Below are positions 51,118 through 60,974 of a DNA stretch of 64,000 bases, piece by piece. Source of the DNA: Ottelia alismoides (lineage: Eukaryota; Streptophyta; Magnoliopsida; Alismatales; Hydrocharitaceae); contig JAZKJV010009329.1 in the NCBI GenBank assembly GCA_037367405.1, positions 124,001 through 188,000 on the forward strand. The letters are read 5' to 3'. Position numbers and translations under genes: made by a program. The notes below the pieces were generated by a model that was not told the origin of the DNA, searched no databases, and saw nothing but the letters and a program-made list of their open reading frames with translations. Numbering within the stretch: the first letter of the stretch is position 1; each line of letters begins with the position of its first letter.

Positions 51118-53094
51118 TTATGTGACAATAGACTTGCGAGTTCTTGGTTTGCTAAAGAGTCTTCGAGCCTGTTTTACAGTCAGATGGAAAATGCCATGGG
51201 ATTTTAGAAAATCCTCCTGCAGCTCATCACCTTTAAATGAATCCCCCATCAGAAATCCAGCATCTTCATGGGGAATAGCCATTAGCTTCAATGAATCGCT
51301 TACACAGGGAAAGAATGCCTCTGGGCGAATGCAAAATGGCCTAAATACAAGAAAGACCATCTTCATATCAACCACAAACTGTTCTATTCCTGGGTAGCCG
51401 TACTTTACCTTACCCAAAACCATGCTGTTGAAGATAAAATGATCGAGACCACCAGCCACACTTCTCCAAAGATCAACAAAGTCTTTGGGGTTGAGACTGT
51501 GTTTTAATAATTTAAGCCACTCGCTGAGAATGTCTAATGCTTCAACAAATTCACCAGATACACTCAAGAGTTCTTCGTCTAAACATATATTTACTTTATC
51601 ATCTTCAGGGTCATCATTCCTCTTCCTCTGGATGTATTTCCGACTGCGAGAATCGAATTCATGCAGGAGTAAAGATACTATATCAAGAAGGCAGTCGGTT
51701 TCTAATTTGATCATGTTCTCTATTTCTTCTTGGAACAATGAGTCCTCATCATCCATCTCGTTTCTCATTTTAGATTTGGCAACACGCATGTCACCTGCTA
51801 TTTCAAGAAACAGTACATCATCTGTCCATCCCTGCATTACAGATTCACAGTACCTTGCAGCATTGACTGCACCAACAAGCCTATGCATAGACTCTTCTTC
51901 AATCACACTAGTAGTGGATTTAGCTTCCTCACAGCGCTGAAGCAAGACCTTGTAGAACCAATTCATGAGGATGCATGCAGATGATTTGATGAACTGAACT
52001 CTAATAGATATGCCTGGTAATGCTTTGCCTCTTTCGATCATAGCCAGTGAGGTTCTGGTTAAGGAATCTGCAATTATTGGTGCTCTGTAATCCTCCCTAG
52101 TGGAAAGTAAGAATTCGCTTTTCTTGTCAAGGTCTTCACCCTCAAACACAGTACCAATCTTCCATGCATTATCGTCCTCCAACTCAGATTTCAGCTTTTC
52201 CTCAACATCCCTCAGCTCTATTTCAGCCCATGTTTGAAGCCAGTCTGGGTGATCCTGAAAAATACAAACCAACAAACTCAGTGTGGAACCCCCGCCCAAT
52301 TCTGATTTGTCGTCCTTCAGTAGAATTCCGGAATTAGCAAGAGCTCGCATCCGTTTATCGGACTCTATAATGAGATCAACAAGATTAAGCCAAGATGATC
52401 TCACCTCTGAATTGAGAACATCAACTTCATAACTTTCTGAAAGAACAGGAAAAAATACATTCTTTAGGTAGACAGAGAGCATTTTGACCATGGCTGAGAC
52501 CCAAGCTTCTTTTGCACTATACAACACAAGTCTTGCCTCGTCCATTAGAGGCTGTAATACATTATCTATGGCTTCTAAAAAATCTTGAGTAATTTTGTAA
52601 ACAAGTGCGAATATAAACTTCGGCTGGTCGGACCATTTGGAGAAATGATGTTCTAGCCAGGGAGCTAAAGGAGAAACTAGTTCATCAATAGCCCATAAAT
52701 TGTCATCAAGGCATGCTGCACCATCATATGTCACAAAATTCTCGAGCTTTCTTGTTTTCCGATGATCTCGTATATGTTGTAAAGCGCATAAACCTAAAAA
52801 ACATTTGGAAAATCCCCCTTCCTTATTACTTTTCATTGATAGAAGAGGATCAAACAGTTCTTTCCTCCTTTCTTTGTCAAGGAGGGATGCAAGCGATGGA
52901 GGCCATCCACAAGATGAAAGAATATCTCGGTATTCTTTAAGAGCTTGTGGTTTTATGGTCCCAAAAACTTTATCTACTCGGGAATCAACGGCGGCAATAA
53001 GACGATTCCACTGGGGTTGATGTTTCACAACATCGATCAGAACATCCTCTATAACATTCATTGTCTTGATAGAAGTCTGCAATTTTTCTTGCTT
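51118..53094 (-). CDS. RINT1/TIP20-family vesicle-tethering protein, MAG2-like (3' exon)
   Basis: A ~658-codon uninterrupted exon ending in TAA. The family (Arabidopsis MAG2 and MAG2L, yeast Tip20, human RINT1) belongs to the DSL1/NRZ-type tether that captures Golgi-derived retrograde vesicles at the ER; in plants it supports storage-protein export. Seen here: H-Q-P-Q-W-N-R-L near residue 30, A-V-D-S-R-V-D-K, S-C-G-W-P-P-S-L, F-L-G-L-C-A-L, then the RINT1_TIP20 domain with W-L-E-H-H-F, P-D-W-L-Q-T-W-A-E-I-E-L, and C-terminal D-F-L-K-S-H-G-I-F-H-L-T. Family members are about 800 residues, so ~130 N-terminal residues are missing. No ATG opens the frame (the first usable codon is GTG at 53112). 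A pyrimidine-rich stretch ending GGGCAG at 53095 looks like a splice acceptor, so the exon should start at 53094. MAG2L rather than MAG2 is possible but unproven. No internal stops, so it may be functional. Confidence 0.9.
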   Translation of the reverse strand, partial: KQEKLQTSIKTMNVIEDVLIDVVKHQPQWNRLIAAVDSRVDKVFGTIKPQALKEYRDILSSCGWPPSLASLLDKERRKELFDPLLSMKSNKEGGFSKCFLGLCALQHIRDHRKTRKLENFVTYDGAACLDDNLWAIDELVSPLAPWLEHHFSKWSDQPKFIFALVYKITQDFLEAIDNVLQPLMDEARLVLYSAKEAWVSAMVKMLSVYLKNVFFPVLSESYEVDVLNSEVRSSWLNLVDLIIESDKRMRALANSGILLKDDKSELGGGSTLSLLVCIFQDHPDWLQTWAEIELRDVEEKLKSELEDDNAWKIGTVFEGEDLDKKSEFLLSTREDYRAPIIADSLTRTSLAMIERGKALPGISIRVQFIKSSACILMNWFYKVLLQRCEEAKSTTSVIEEESMHRLVGAVNAARYCESVMQGWTDDVLFLEIAGDMRVAKSKMRNEMDDEDSLFQEEIENMIKLETDCLLDIVSLLLHEFDSRSRKYIQRKRNDDPEDDKVNICLDEELLSVSGEFVEALDILSEWLKLLKHSLNPKDFVDLWRSVAGGLDHFIFNSMVLGKVKYGYPGIEQFVVDMKMVFLVFRPFCIRPEAFFPCVSDSLKLMAIPHEDAGFLMGDSFKGDELQEDFLKSHGIFHLTVKQARRLFSKPRTRKSIVT

Positions 53095-53381
53095 CTGCCC
53101 AAGATGTTGCACAAAAAAATGGAGATTCTCAGTGTCAAAAGAATGCAGAGTTCCTTTTTTTGTAAATTAAAACATATACTTCCAGTCAGCACTGGTAGGA
53201 TGGAGGTCTAGCGTCAAATGGTGTTGATGGCTTAAAAAACAGCATCCAATTGATTGCTTAACATATCTTTGTACAAGTACTATTAAACAGCTATTTCAGG
53301 AAGAGATGGAAAGAAACAAACTTATAAATGTGGTTACTTCTTTCACAAATATAGCGGAAAGTGGAGGAATATATTTTCATA
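53095..53381 (-). other. Probable intron upstream of the MAG2-like exon
   Basis: Begins (minus strand) with the acceptor-like tract before GGGCAG. No further coding match to the family's N-terminus was found here or further upstream to 64000. Confidence 0.5.
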
Positions 53382-53743
53382 GGGCCCGTTCGGTTGGGGG
53401 GTTACCTCCAATTTGGGCAGGTTACCCCCCAAACCCCAGTTTCCTAACCTACTAGTGGGGTCCACTCTGTTCCCATCAAAAAAATTATATATTATACCAT
53501 CATATTATCTAAAAATCATAAAATATTCAACTTCTACTAACTATTCCAAACTTCAATACAATCACATCACAACAACTATCCACTTTTTCAGATTTCAACA
53601 CAATCATATCATAATAACTACCAACTTTTTCAAATTTCAATACAATCACATTATACAAACCTTCCCAACCTTTAACACACCAACTAAACACACAAACATA
53701 AAAACGGGTTATCCTCCCCTGGATAACCCGCGAACCAAAAGGC
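53382..53743. mobile_element. MITE with GGGCCCGTTCGGTT-type ends
   Basis: The left end GGGCCCGTTCGGTTGG is partly mirrored by the reversed right end GCCTTTTGGTTCGCGGG. Both are followed by a 'gggttacc/gggttatcc' word. About 362 bp with no coding capacity. The flanks 'tttcata' and 'tccatat' are not a clean duplication, so the superfamily (hAT or PIF/Harbinger) is undecided. It lies ~290 bp from the MAG2-like exon, inside the inferred intron. Confidence 0.6.
53552..53654. repeat. 42-bp tandem repeat, ~2.4 copies
   Basis: Units at 53552-53593, 53594-53635 and a partial at 53636, each starting TTCAAYACAATCAYAT. They lie inside the MITE. Confidence 0.85.
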
Positions 53744-54043
53744 ATCCATATAGTTTCAGTTACTCTCCACTGTAAGAAAACCCAAAATATCTTTGTATAT
53801 CTTATACAGACTCCCTCCTCCGCAAGAGAAATAAGCCTGTATTCAGTAATTGCTAGGGATTTTTACACCATGAACCTTAAAACATTGTAAATTATTTCCT
53901 TGATCATGTATTCTTCGTAATTATTGTGTAACCCTGTAAACTTACTAATGCTTATACCATGACTCATGTAGTTGACTCCCATCTATCAAACCGTTAAAAT
54001 CAACGGACCCTGCCAAAAATATTTAAAATTCACCATTCATATT
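53744..54043. other. Unassigned sequence
   Basis: No gene recognised. It contains 'accgttaaaatcaacgg', reminiscent of the core of the two foldback MITEs, but no inverted arms were seen. It is continuous with 60687-60974 once the Copia element is removed. Confidence 0.4.
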
Positions 54044-54198
54044 TGTGGAGAAAAGAATGAATCGTTGTTTTAATTCCATAGGTCTAGAATTTCTTATATA
54101 GAGAGAAATCCTAAAGAGCGAAAAAGGAAAAAATACATAAAAGACCCCGAAGGATCAATAGACATAAATAAAAACAGAAAATATAATAACTAAATACA
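54044..54198 (-). repeat. 3' LTR of Copia element
   Basis: 155 bp; the minus strand runs TGTATTTAG...TTCTCCACA. Partner of 60534-60686. Confidence 0.88.
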
Positions 54199-54218
54199 AG
54201 AGGCGCTCCCCCACCCCC
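54199..54218 (-). other. Polypurine tract
   Basis: The minus-strand G-rich run GGGGGTGGGGGAG ends seven bases before LTR start TGTATT. Confidence 0.7.
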
Positions 54219-54229
54219 GGTCAAGTTGG

Positions 54230-54397
54230 AGCATATCTATTGATCAAGTCCAACTTGGAAACTAAATACAAGAGGCGCTTCTTCAGAAGCGCCTTCGCAA
54301 AGATGTCTGCAAGTTGCAATTCAGTAGAGATGTGTGGACTGTTGATCCATCCTCCTCATACTGCATCATGAATGAAATTACAATCAACTTCAATGTG
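54230..54397 (-). pseudogene. Copia RNase H tail (beyond LINE insertion)
   Basis: Minus-strand translation gives H-I-E-V-D-C-N-F-I-H and then L-Q-L-A-D-I-F-A-K-A-L-L-K, the conserved end of Copia pol (usually Q-L-A-D-I-F-T-K-A-L). It is separated from the rest of RNase H by the LINE. Confidence 0.8.
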
Positions 54398-54411
54398 CCA
54401 CGATTTATTTC

Positions 54412-55760
54412 ATGTCTACTCGCATATTGCCCATCGGGATTTGTTTGCGTCTTGAGAGGTTGATGAGGAGATTTATGTGGAGGAAAAGTGGCCAGGAGGC
54501 TAATGGGGTACACTTGGTGGACTGGGATACCATTACTCTTCCTAAGTCTGAGGGTGGTCTCGGAATCAAGCGTATTGATGCTTTGAATGAAGCATTATTG
54601 TTGAAGTGGGTGAGCAGACTTTGGGGAAACGACGAGGATATTTGTTGTACTCTTGTGCGCCGGATCTACGATATTAGTGTGACGCCATCAGGTGTGGCCC
54701 TTAGGGTTATGCCATCTCCCCTCTGGAAAGGTATTTTGTCGGTTCTTACGCGTTTCGACGAGATCTTTCGGTCGGTGCTGGGAGAGGGAAACTCTTTTGC
54801 TTTTTGGCAGGATGATTGGATGGGAGGTGGGTCGCTTAATGCACGTTTCCCTCGCTTGTACGCCTTGGCTGCTGACCGTCAGGCAAAGGTCGTCGACTGT
54901 TGGTGTAACGGAAACTGGATGCCGAGGTTTGGCGCAAATTTCTCGGACCAGCGCTTAGAGGAGTTTCTACTTCTGTTGGACTCTATGCCACCTTTGAGGG
55001 GCCCCGTGGGGGGTCGGGACCATTGAGTGTGGAAGGGATGCTCTTTTTCAGTCAGGAAGGCATACGGAGCGATTTGCAGGCCGCCTCCCACGTGATCAGA
55101 TGATCTCGTCAGGGACTGCAATTTTATCTGGGGGCTTCTTCTCCCTGAGAGAGTCGGTTTTTTTCGTTGGCTCTTCAGACGGAAAAGGCTGATGACGAGA
55201 GATCGGTGTGCCAGAATCGTCGGGCTCATCTCAAACAGATGCCCCCTTTGTGAAAATGGAATTGAATCGGTTTCGAGAACGACGGCTTTATGGGAAGAGT
55301 CTGGCATGGATTGGGTTTGTGTGAGGACCTTCGACACTTTCAGGGACTCTTTGCGGACAGCACGGCGACGGTCGTGGACGGAGTTACTTCGCCCTTTGGC
55401 AGTTTTGTGGTCCATATGGCCAAGGCCTTAAATGTCGGTTTCGGTCACCATTTCGGTATTGACCAAAACAGAATTTCGATGGAATTTCGGTGGAATTTCG
55501 ACCGAAATTTCGGTCATTTCGGTCATTTTTTGTACTAGGAACCCCATATTTCGGTCATTTCGGTCATTTCGGTCAGATTTCGATTTCGCCTGGATATCGA
55601 TATTCGACAGAAATTCGACCGAATTTCGCTGAAATTTGAGGCCATGCATATGGCTGGCTAGAAATGCCTTGATTTTTTCGGGTCAAAGGTTTTATCGTGA
55701 AAACGTCTATTTACAGTCTGCAAGGCTTGTTGAGGAGTGGTTGCTGCGTTAATTGTGTTC
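54412..55760 (+). pseudogene. LINE reverse transcriptase C-terminus with zf-RVT domain
   Basis: Runs open for 204 codons to 55026: L-R-L-E-R-L-M-R-R-F-M-W, then L-P-K-S-E-G-G-L-G-I-K, A-L-L-L-K-W-V-S-R-L-W and F-W-Q-D-D-W-M-G-G-G. Further pieces in other frames give the zf-RVT part: F-F-R-W-L-F near 55170 and C-P-L-C-E-N-G near 55239. Then comes the W-S-I-W motif, into which the hAT is inserted. This is the standard order of plant L1-type ORF2 ends. The apurinic endonuclease and catalytic RT core are missing upstream. Confidence 0.85.
55421..55646. mobile_element. Small hAT element (family 1) inside LINE
   Basis: 226 bp. The ends CAAGGCCTTAAAT and, reversed, CATGGCCTCAAAT are flanked by the perfect 8-bp duplication CATATGGC (55413-55420 and 55647-55654). 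The interior is full of TTTCGGTCATTTCGG-type words. It has no transposase and was probably moved by an autonomous hAT. Removing it with one TSD keeps the LINE reading frame open through the conserved W-S-I-W segment. Confidence 0.9.
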
Positions 55761-55858
55761 TGTTTTGTTTAAATTTTTATAACTTACTAATTTAGTTGTA
55801 GGGTGGGCACCAATACGTGCTTCCCCCTTTTTTGGATTCAAAGAAAAACTTCAATGTG

Positions 55859-56215
55859 TTTTGTCCGCTCATGGAAAACAAGATTGGTTGTGATGTACGT
55901 AGTAGACTTGTTGTCGCAGTATAAAGGTACAGGAGTAGCAACTGAAAGTCCAAGTTCCTTTAAAAAAGAGACAAGCCATATGATCTCACAGGTGACTTGG
56001 GCCATTACCATGTATTCTGCCTCTGTACATGATCTGTAGACCATATCTGCTTCTTGATTCGCCCAAGTGACTAGTTTGTCCTCAATAAACATGGTTTAGC
56101 CTGTAGTGGATCGATGATGCTCAGGGGAACTGGCATAGTCAGCATCTGTATAGACGAGGACATTAGTGTGCCTATTTACCCTATAAAATAGTCCACATCC
56201 GAGAGATTCCTTCAA
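55859..56215 (-). pseudogene. Copia RNase H
   Basis: Minus-strand frame 55838-56092 contains E-D-K-L-V-T-W-A-N, then S-C-T-E-A-E-Y-M-V-M-A, L-Y-C-D-N-K-S and F-H-E-R-T-K-H-I-E-V, with a Y-T-D-A-D-Y segment just upstream near 56140. These are the conserved Copia RNase H blocks. A stop lies between Y-T-D-A-D-Y and the open part. Confidence 0.85.
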
Positions 56216-57206
56216 GTATCGAAGGATCAAAAGAGCATCCTGTCAATGACCATAAAGAGGCATCTCCATGTACCGGTTGGCTCTGCTTACATCATATGAT
56301 ATATCTGGCCTAGTAACAGTGAGATGATCAATTTACCCACTAAGCTTTTATAAATTGTAGTATCCTCAAATGTCGGATCAGTAAATGTGGAATGTTTTTT
56401 CACTTCTGTGGGGATACCAGCTGGTTTGCATCTGATTAGACCTACATCAGTCACAATGTTAAGGAAATGCTTCCTCTGTGAGAAATGGAGCACCTATGTG
56501 TTGCGTATGACCTCAATGCCAAGAAAGTAACAGAGTTGGCCAAGATCTTTCATGACAAAGACCTTCTGGAGGAAGGTCTTGGTCTCCAAAATGTTGGTTT
56601 TGTCGTCTCTTGTGTCAATCATATCATCAACATAGACAACAAGAATGACGGTTCCAGTAGACTGTCGTCTAACAAAGACAAAGTAGTCAAATGTCGTCCT
56701 CTAAAAATGAGGTGTTGATATCAGTAGTGAGTTTGTCAAACCATGTCCTGGGGCTCTACTTCAGGCCACAGACGATCTTGCGTAGTTGGTATACACACTC
56801 CCCCTTGACTACATAGCCCGACGGTTGCATCATGTATACCTCCTCCTCAAGGTCACCATAGATGAAAGTGTTCTTCACATCAAGTTGATAAATAGACCAG
56901 GCCTTACTAGCAGTAACAGAGAGAATGGTATGTATCGATCCCTACTCTAGCAACTGGCAAGAAGGTCTCAAATTAATCAACCTTAAAGATTTGTGTGGAG
57001 CCTTTGACAACCAATCTGACTTTTAACCTGTCAATGGACCCATCAATCAACTGCTTGATTGTGAAGACCCATCTGCAAGCTGCGGGTCGAACTCTTGGAG
57101 GGCATGGCACAATATCCCACGTGCCCCGGGAGGTAAGTGCATCCATCTCCTCATCCATGGCATGTCGCCAACCCTAATCCTGCATCGCACTATGATGATC
57201 TCTGAG
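56216..57206 (-). pseudogene. Copia reverse transcriptase, decayed
   Basis: Minus strand from right to left: E-E-M-D-A-L-T-S-R-G-T-W near 57150, R-W-V-F-T-I-K, D-G-S-I-D-R-L-K-V-R-L-V-V-K-G near 57020 (RT entry). Then come frame-shifted pieces, then C-K-P-A-G-I-P-T-E near 56430 and L-V-G-K-L-I near 56320 (post-RT block). The catalytic Y-V-D-D region near 56620-56640 is degraded. Confidence 0.8.
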
Positions 57207-57214
57207 GACAGAAA

Positions 57215-58096
57215 CATGGCCTCAAATTCAACGAAATTCCATCGAAATTCTCCGAAATTTCCATTTCTTTAGGTCACCAAAATCGAAACGCTCCCTTATT
57301 TCTTTTTCCATGATTTCAACGAAAAATCACCGAAAAGTCAACGAAATTTCATCGAAATTACATGTCGTTTCGGCTAAACAAAATAAGGGAATCTACCCTT
57401 CGTTTTCATCGAAATTTGCAGATATTAATGAATTTTTTTCACTTGTTTATTCGTTAATATGTTGAGTTTAGAGTGTTTTACATTATTTTAAAGAAGTTTC
57501 TTTAGTTAGTTGTTTTTTTAAAAAAAAATCTTAGTTAGTTCCTATATTTTATATCGAAATCCAAACCAAATCAGTTAAACACAAGATTTACGAGTTAAAT
57601 TAAAGTTTTAACTTAAAATATTTATATTTTTTATTTTTCTTTATTTTGATATATATATTTTAGTTAGTAGTTATCATATTCGTCATATCATTCTTATTGA
57701 AGAGGTACTTACATGTCACTATTCTCTTCATGTTCAAGAGGAGAAACCAATGACTTCTAATTACCGTTTCAAATTTGATTCTGGTTCTGAGCAGCATACT
57801 ACTTTTTTGACTTTTGGGACGATTGGATGGAAATTTAGTGTAACATATCATATTAATATCTTACTATTAATAAAAAAACTATCTAACGTATCATATTAAT
57901 ATCTTACTATTAGTAAAAACTATTTTCTATCTCATTTATTGAGTTAAAGAATATTCGAAATCTTTATTTTTAAAAATGAGTTTTCAAGTAATTTCCCCAA
58001 TTTCCGACCATTTCATCGAAATTCCATCGAAATTCTACCGAATTTCTCTTTCCACGCTTACCGAAACAAAATCGAAATTGGACATGTAAGGCCTTG
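57215..58096. mobile_element. hAT element (family 1), longer copy
   Basis: 882 bp. The ends CATGGCCTCAAATT and, reversed, CAAGGCCTTACATGTCC are flanked by the perfect 8-bp duplication GACAGAAA (57207-57214 and 58097-58104). Both ends are dense in CGAAATTCC/CGAAATTTC words, as in the 226 bp copy. The AT-rich middle has no transposase frame. It splits the integrase and RT of the Copia host. Confidence 0.92.
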
Positions 58097-58104
58097 GACA
58101 GAAA

Positions 58105-59160
58105 TAACATTCAGGACATCTGCAAACCTCTTGTCATTACTAGGTAAAATATCAGTAGAAGTGAAATGTGACAAACGGTGATAAGTATATAGCCTTTATT
58201 GCTTGTGGAGAGCTATCGGAAGCTCCTCAGGTACATCTGGGGTAGCAGTGGTGGGAGCGCTTGAAGTGGTCATATTATCCTGCATAAAAGGGATAGGCAA
58301 AGGGACAGACAAAGATGCAGAAGCATGTGTAGTGGCATGCTTGCGAGTATAAATGATTAGTGGAGGAGGAAGGTCCAAAGGGATGTCACCCACAGCCTGG
58401 GTGAAGAAGCTTGTATGTTGAAAGAAGTTGACATCGATGAATACATAGTATCGATGTCCAACAGGGTCATAACACAGATAGCCTTTCTAAGTACAAGAGT
58501 ACCCAAGAAATACGCACTTGATAGCACAAGGTGATAATTTATCAACTACATGGAAGTTATGAACACAAGCAATACAACCAAAATTCGTAGAGGTGGAGGA
58601 AAAGGAGACTAAATAGGGTATACTATAGAGAATGGAGTTCTCCTTTTGAGAACAGAAGAAGGGACTATGTTGATGAGATAGACAGCAGTAATGATGGCAT
58701 CCCCTCAATAGTGCTTAGAAACACTCATTTGACTAAGGAGAGATCTGGCAACGTTAAGAAAGTGTCGAACTTTCCTTTCCGCTACCCCATTTTGTTGCAA
58801 GGTATACGGACAAGAGGTTTGGTGAACATACCCCTGAGACGCAAAGAACGACGTCAAATCTTGTTGAGTGAACTCAAGAGCATTGTCAGTCCGAATGATA
58901 TTAACACATGTAGAGAAAGATGTTTTAACCTATTGAAAGAAATTTTTGACAATATTATTAATCTCCGAACGCTCCTTTATAAGATACACCCAAGAAAACC
59001 TACTATAATCATCGACAAAGACAATAAAATAGCAATGACCGCTCAATGTTAGGACTGGACAAGGTCCCCAAACATCACAATGAACATGACCGAAGAAACT
59101 AGTACTATGGGACTCAGTACAAACAGGAAATGAAGCTCGATGGTGTTTCCCGAACTCATG
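58105..59160 (-). pseudogene. Copia integrase, nearly complete but broken
   Basis: Minus strand: D-V-W-G-P near 59065, F-V-D-D-Y-S-R-F near 59020, then R-T-D-N-A-L-E-F near 58890 and Q-Q-N-G-V-A-E-R-K near 58795. These carry the D, D, E catalytic positions of the DDE core. Next come V-Y-L-I-N-I-V-P-S, K-C-V-F-L-G-Y near 58510, and the Ser/Pro/Thr-rich linker to RT ending near 58196. A stop within the core and a shift near 58580 break it. The zinc-binding N-terminus lies at 59182-59300. Confidence 0.87.
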
Positions 59161-59181
59161 CGTCTCGTACTGAACGGGCTT

Positions 59182-59700
59182 TCAAGTAGAGAGTTCAGGG
59201 AACATCATGGAGAGAGCCTTAACAGAGGGATGCCCAAGGCGCAAATGCCATAGGAGTAAGTCTTCGAAGTTGGATGCAACACCAACAAACTTGGAATCCG
59301 ATGGTATGTCAAGATAATATAGGATGTTCTCATGACCGCAATGCCTCATCCGGATGCCCTGAAAATAGCAACAAAACTCATCAAATATAGCACGACAATT
59401 AAGCTCAACATAAAGCTTATGAAAAGATAATAAGCCAAGAGGGAAATCAGGAGCACAGTGAACCCCAGACATCGGATCTTGGAGGAGAACTCCATTGTTC
59501 CAACAGTAGTAATAGGTGAATGAGTCTCATTGGCAACTCGAACTGACTTCACAGAGGAAGATGGTACGAAGGTTAGCAGGCTACCTTCCCCAATAAGATG
59601 AATAGAGGCATCAGACTCAAAGGAATGATGACAGAGTTGGCTATTGTACATGAAGAAGTAGCCAAGGTAGCAGTGGTAGTATCACTGGAGGTAGTAGTCC
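59182..59700 (-). pseudogene. Copia protease end and GAG-pre-integrase
   Basis: Two overlapping minus-strand frames. One has H-L-I-G-E-G-S, S-V-R-V-A-N-E-T-H-S-P-I, a post-catalytic protease stretch. The other has L-L-W-H-L-R-L-G-H-P-S-V, the GAG-pre-integrase HHCC start. A catalytic D-S-G was not found and may lie in the shifted part near 59640-59700. Confidence 0.75.
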
Positions 59701-59729
59701 CAAGAATCTAGAGAATCTGCATCACGCGG

Positions 59730-60031
59730 GAATAATCTGTCACTGAGATGGACTTTCTTACCACTGGGGGTTTTAGTTGACGCGTCTTCCACATCATAAG
59801 CATCCTCAAAGGTATTATTGGCGTGATAGGGAGGTATGCCAAACTTCTTTATCCTTTTCATTTATAGATTCTTTGAGTCATAATGTAGAGTTCTCGTTGA
59901 TCACCAATGAATACCATGAAAGACTGAGACCAGAGCACGCAATTTTATGTGCCCTTAAGTTTGATAGTAGTGCCATCATGATTCATATTTATGGCCAAGG
60001 GCTTTGTCTCAGTAGCAGAAGTAGATGTCAT
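59730..60031 (-). pseudogene. Copia gag start, decayed
   Basis: The minus-strand ATG at 60031 opens M-T-S-T-S-A-T-E-T-K-P-L, followed by T-I-K-L-K-G-T and, after a stop, V-L-W-S-Q-S-F. This resembles Copia gag N-termini (I-K-L-N-G-x-N-Y-x-x-W). Most of gag is deleted before the protease. Confidence 0.6.
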
Positions 60032-60521
60032 GGTGGTCTTTAAAGATAAAGGAGATTATGTGATCAACTAAGTATGCATATGAGGGCAAAAAGATGCCCT
60101 AAAACTCACGTTTGGATGCACAAGAGGTCTGAAAAACGCGCTCCACAGCAATTCAGGAGAAAAACAAGGACCTTATGACAGCAGCGACAGCCCAGGAGGG
60201 TTGGCGGCTGCCCTAGGAGGCTCCAACAGCGACGTTGAGTCCCTGAAGGGCTGCTGAAGGTGCCTACGGGGGTGCCTACGGGGACCCCTGGAGGATTGTT
60301 GTAGCATATGTGGTGTCCCTGGGGGCCGCAGCGGCCTTGGGGGTGTTGCGGCAGCCCTGGGAGGGGGCTACGGTAGGATCGAACCCCTAAGGGGCTGGCA
60401 GCAGCCCTAAAAGAGCCCACGTGGGGCCCTAGGCGAGGAAGAAGAGCTCGCGCAGGCACGGGGAGAGGCTTGAAGGTGGCAGCATGATGGAGTTAGGTCA
60501 ACATCCCGATCTAGGATCGTT
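60032..60521 (-). other. Copia leader, GC-rich
   Basis: Between primer-binding site and gag ATG. The plus strand has repeated 'gccctgggagg/ccctgggggc' words. The open frames here are in a G/C-rich repetitive context and have no family, so none is called. Confidence 0.5.
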
Positions 60522-60533
60522 GCTCTAATACCA
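60522..60533 (-). other. Primer-binding site (initiator Met tRNA)
   Basis: The minus strand TGGTATTAGAGC differs by one base from TGGTATCAGAGC and is directly adjacent to LTR end CCACA. Confidence 0.9.
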
Positions 60534-60686
60534 TGTGGAGAAAAGAATGAATCGTTGTGTTAATTCAGTAGGTCTAGGGTCTCTTATATAGAAAGAAAAT
60601 CCATAAAGTGAAAAAGGAAAAACTACATAAAAGACCCCGAAGGATTACTGGACATAAATAAAAGCAAAATTATAATAAATCTAACA
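60534..60686 (-). repeat. 5' LTR of Copia element
   Basis: 153 bp; the minus strand runs TGTTAGATT...TTCTCCACA. It contains CTATATAAG near 60591-60599 as a candidate TATA box. Confidence 0.9.
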
Positions 60687-60974
60687 ATATTTATTGAATT
60701 TACGAATCCATGACACTGATTAATCCTCACAGCAACCTTTCAACCTCGAGCGCCACCTCCAATCAGAGCAGCACCGTCACTTGGAGCCTTACGCAAGAAC
60801 ACGAAGAAGGGTCGCATGAAGTCATTGTCGTCTGTACGCCATCAGTTATCCATGCTAGAATATCGTCGAGCACGACAACCAACAATTGCAAGGAGCATCA
60901 TCTCTCGCTAAAATCTCCGTGCATCACCGCACAACCATTGTCGTTCACGAGAAGCCCCGATCCAATACTGCCTC
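60687..60974. other. Unassigned sequence between two retroelements
   Basis: A plus-strand frame (60710-61000) is open but runs into the next LTR and has no recognisable family. The minus strand likewise does not match the missing MAG2-like N-terminus. Confidence 0.4.

Larger units (their letters stand above)
54398..55846 (+). mobile_element. 5'-truncated LINE (L1-like)
   Basis: Flanked by a 12-bp duplication AACTTCAATGTG (54386-54397 and 55847-55858). The right end is A-rich ('caaagaaa') and the left end is truncated within the RT ORF, as is usual for LINEs. It sits in the opposite orientation to the Copia host, inside its RNase H. A hAT element at 55421-55646 is nested in it. Confidence 0.8.
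54044..60686 (-). mobile_element. Copia element with short LTRs and nested LINE and hAT insertions
   Basis: A minus-strand element with ~154 bp LTRs and the perfect TSD ATATT (54039-54043 and 60687-60691). The primer-binding site is TGGTATTAGAGC (plus 60522-60533) and there is a G-rich polypurine tract. All pol domains can be recognised in Copia order (gag, protease, integrase, RT, RNase H), with stops and shifts. Nested inside are a LINE (54398-55846) holding a hAT (55421-55646), and a second hAT (57215-58096). LTRs differ at roughly 15% of positions by eye, so it is old. Confidence 0.9.

Noticed and set aside
51485..51940. Plus-strand open frame of 151 codons
   Set aside because: Antisense shadow of the MAG2-like exon.
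58711..59052. Plus-strand 113-codon frame
   Set aside because: Shadow of the minus-strand Copia integrase.
60106..60459. Minus-strand 117-codon frame as a gene
   Set aside because: Falls in the GC-rich leader of the Copia element between primer site and gag, with repeated 'gccctgggagg' words and no domain.
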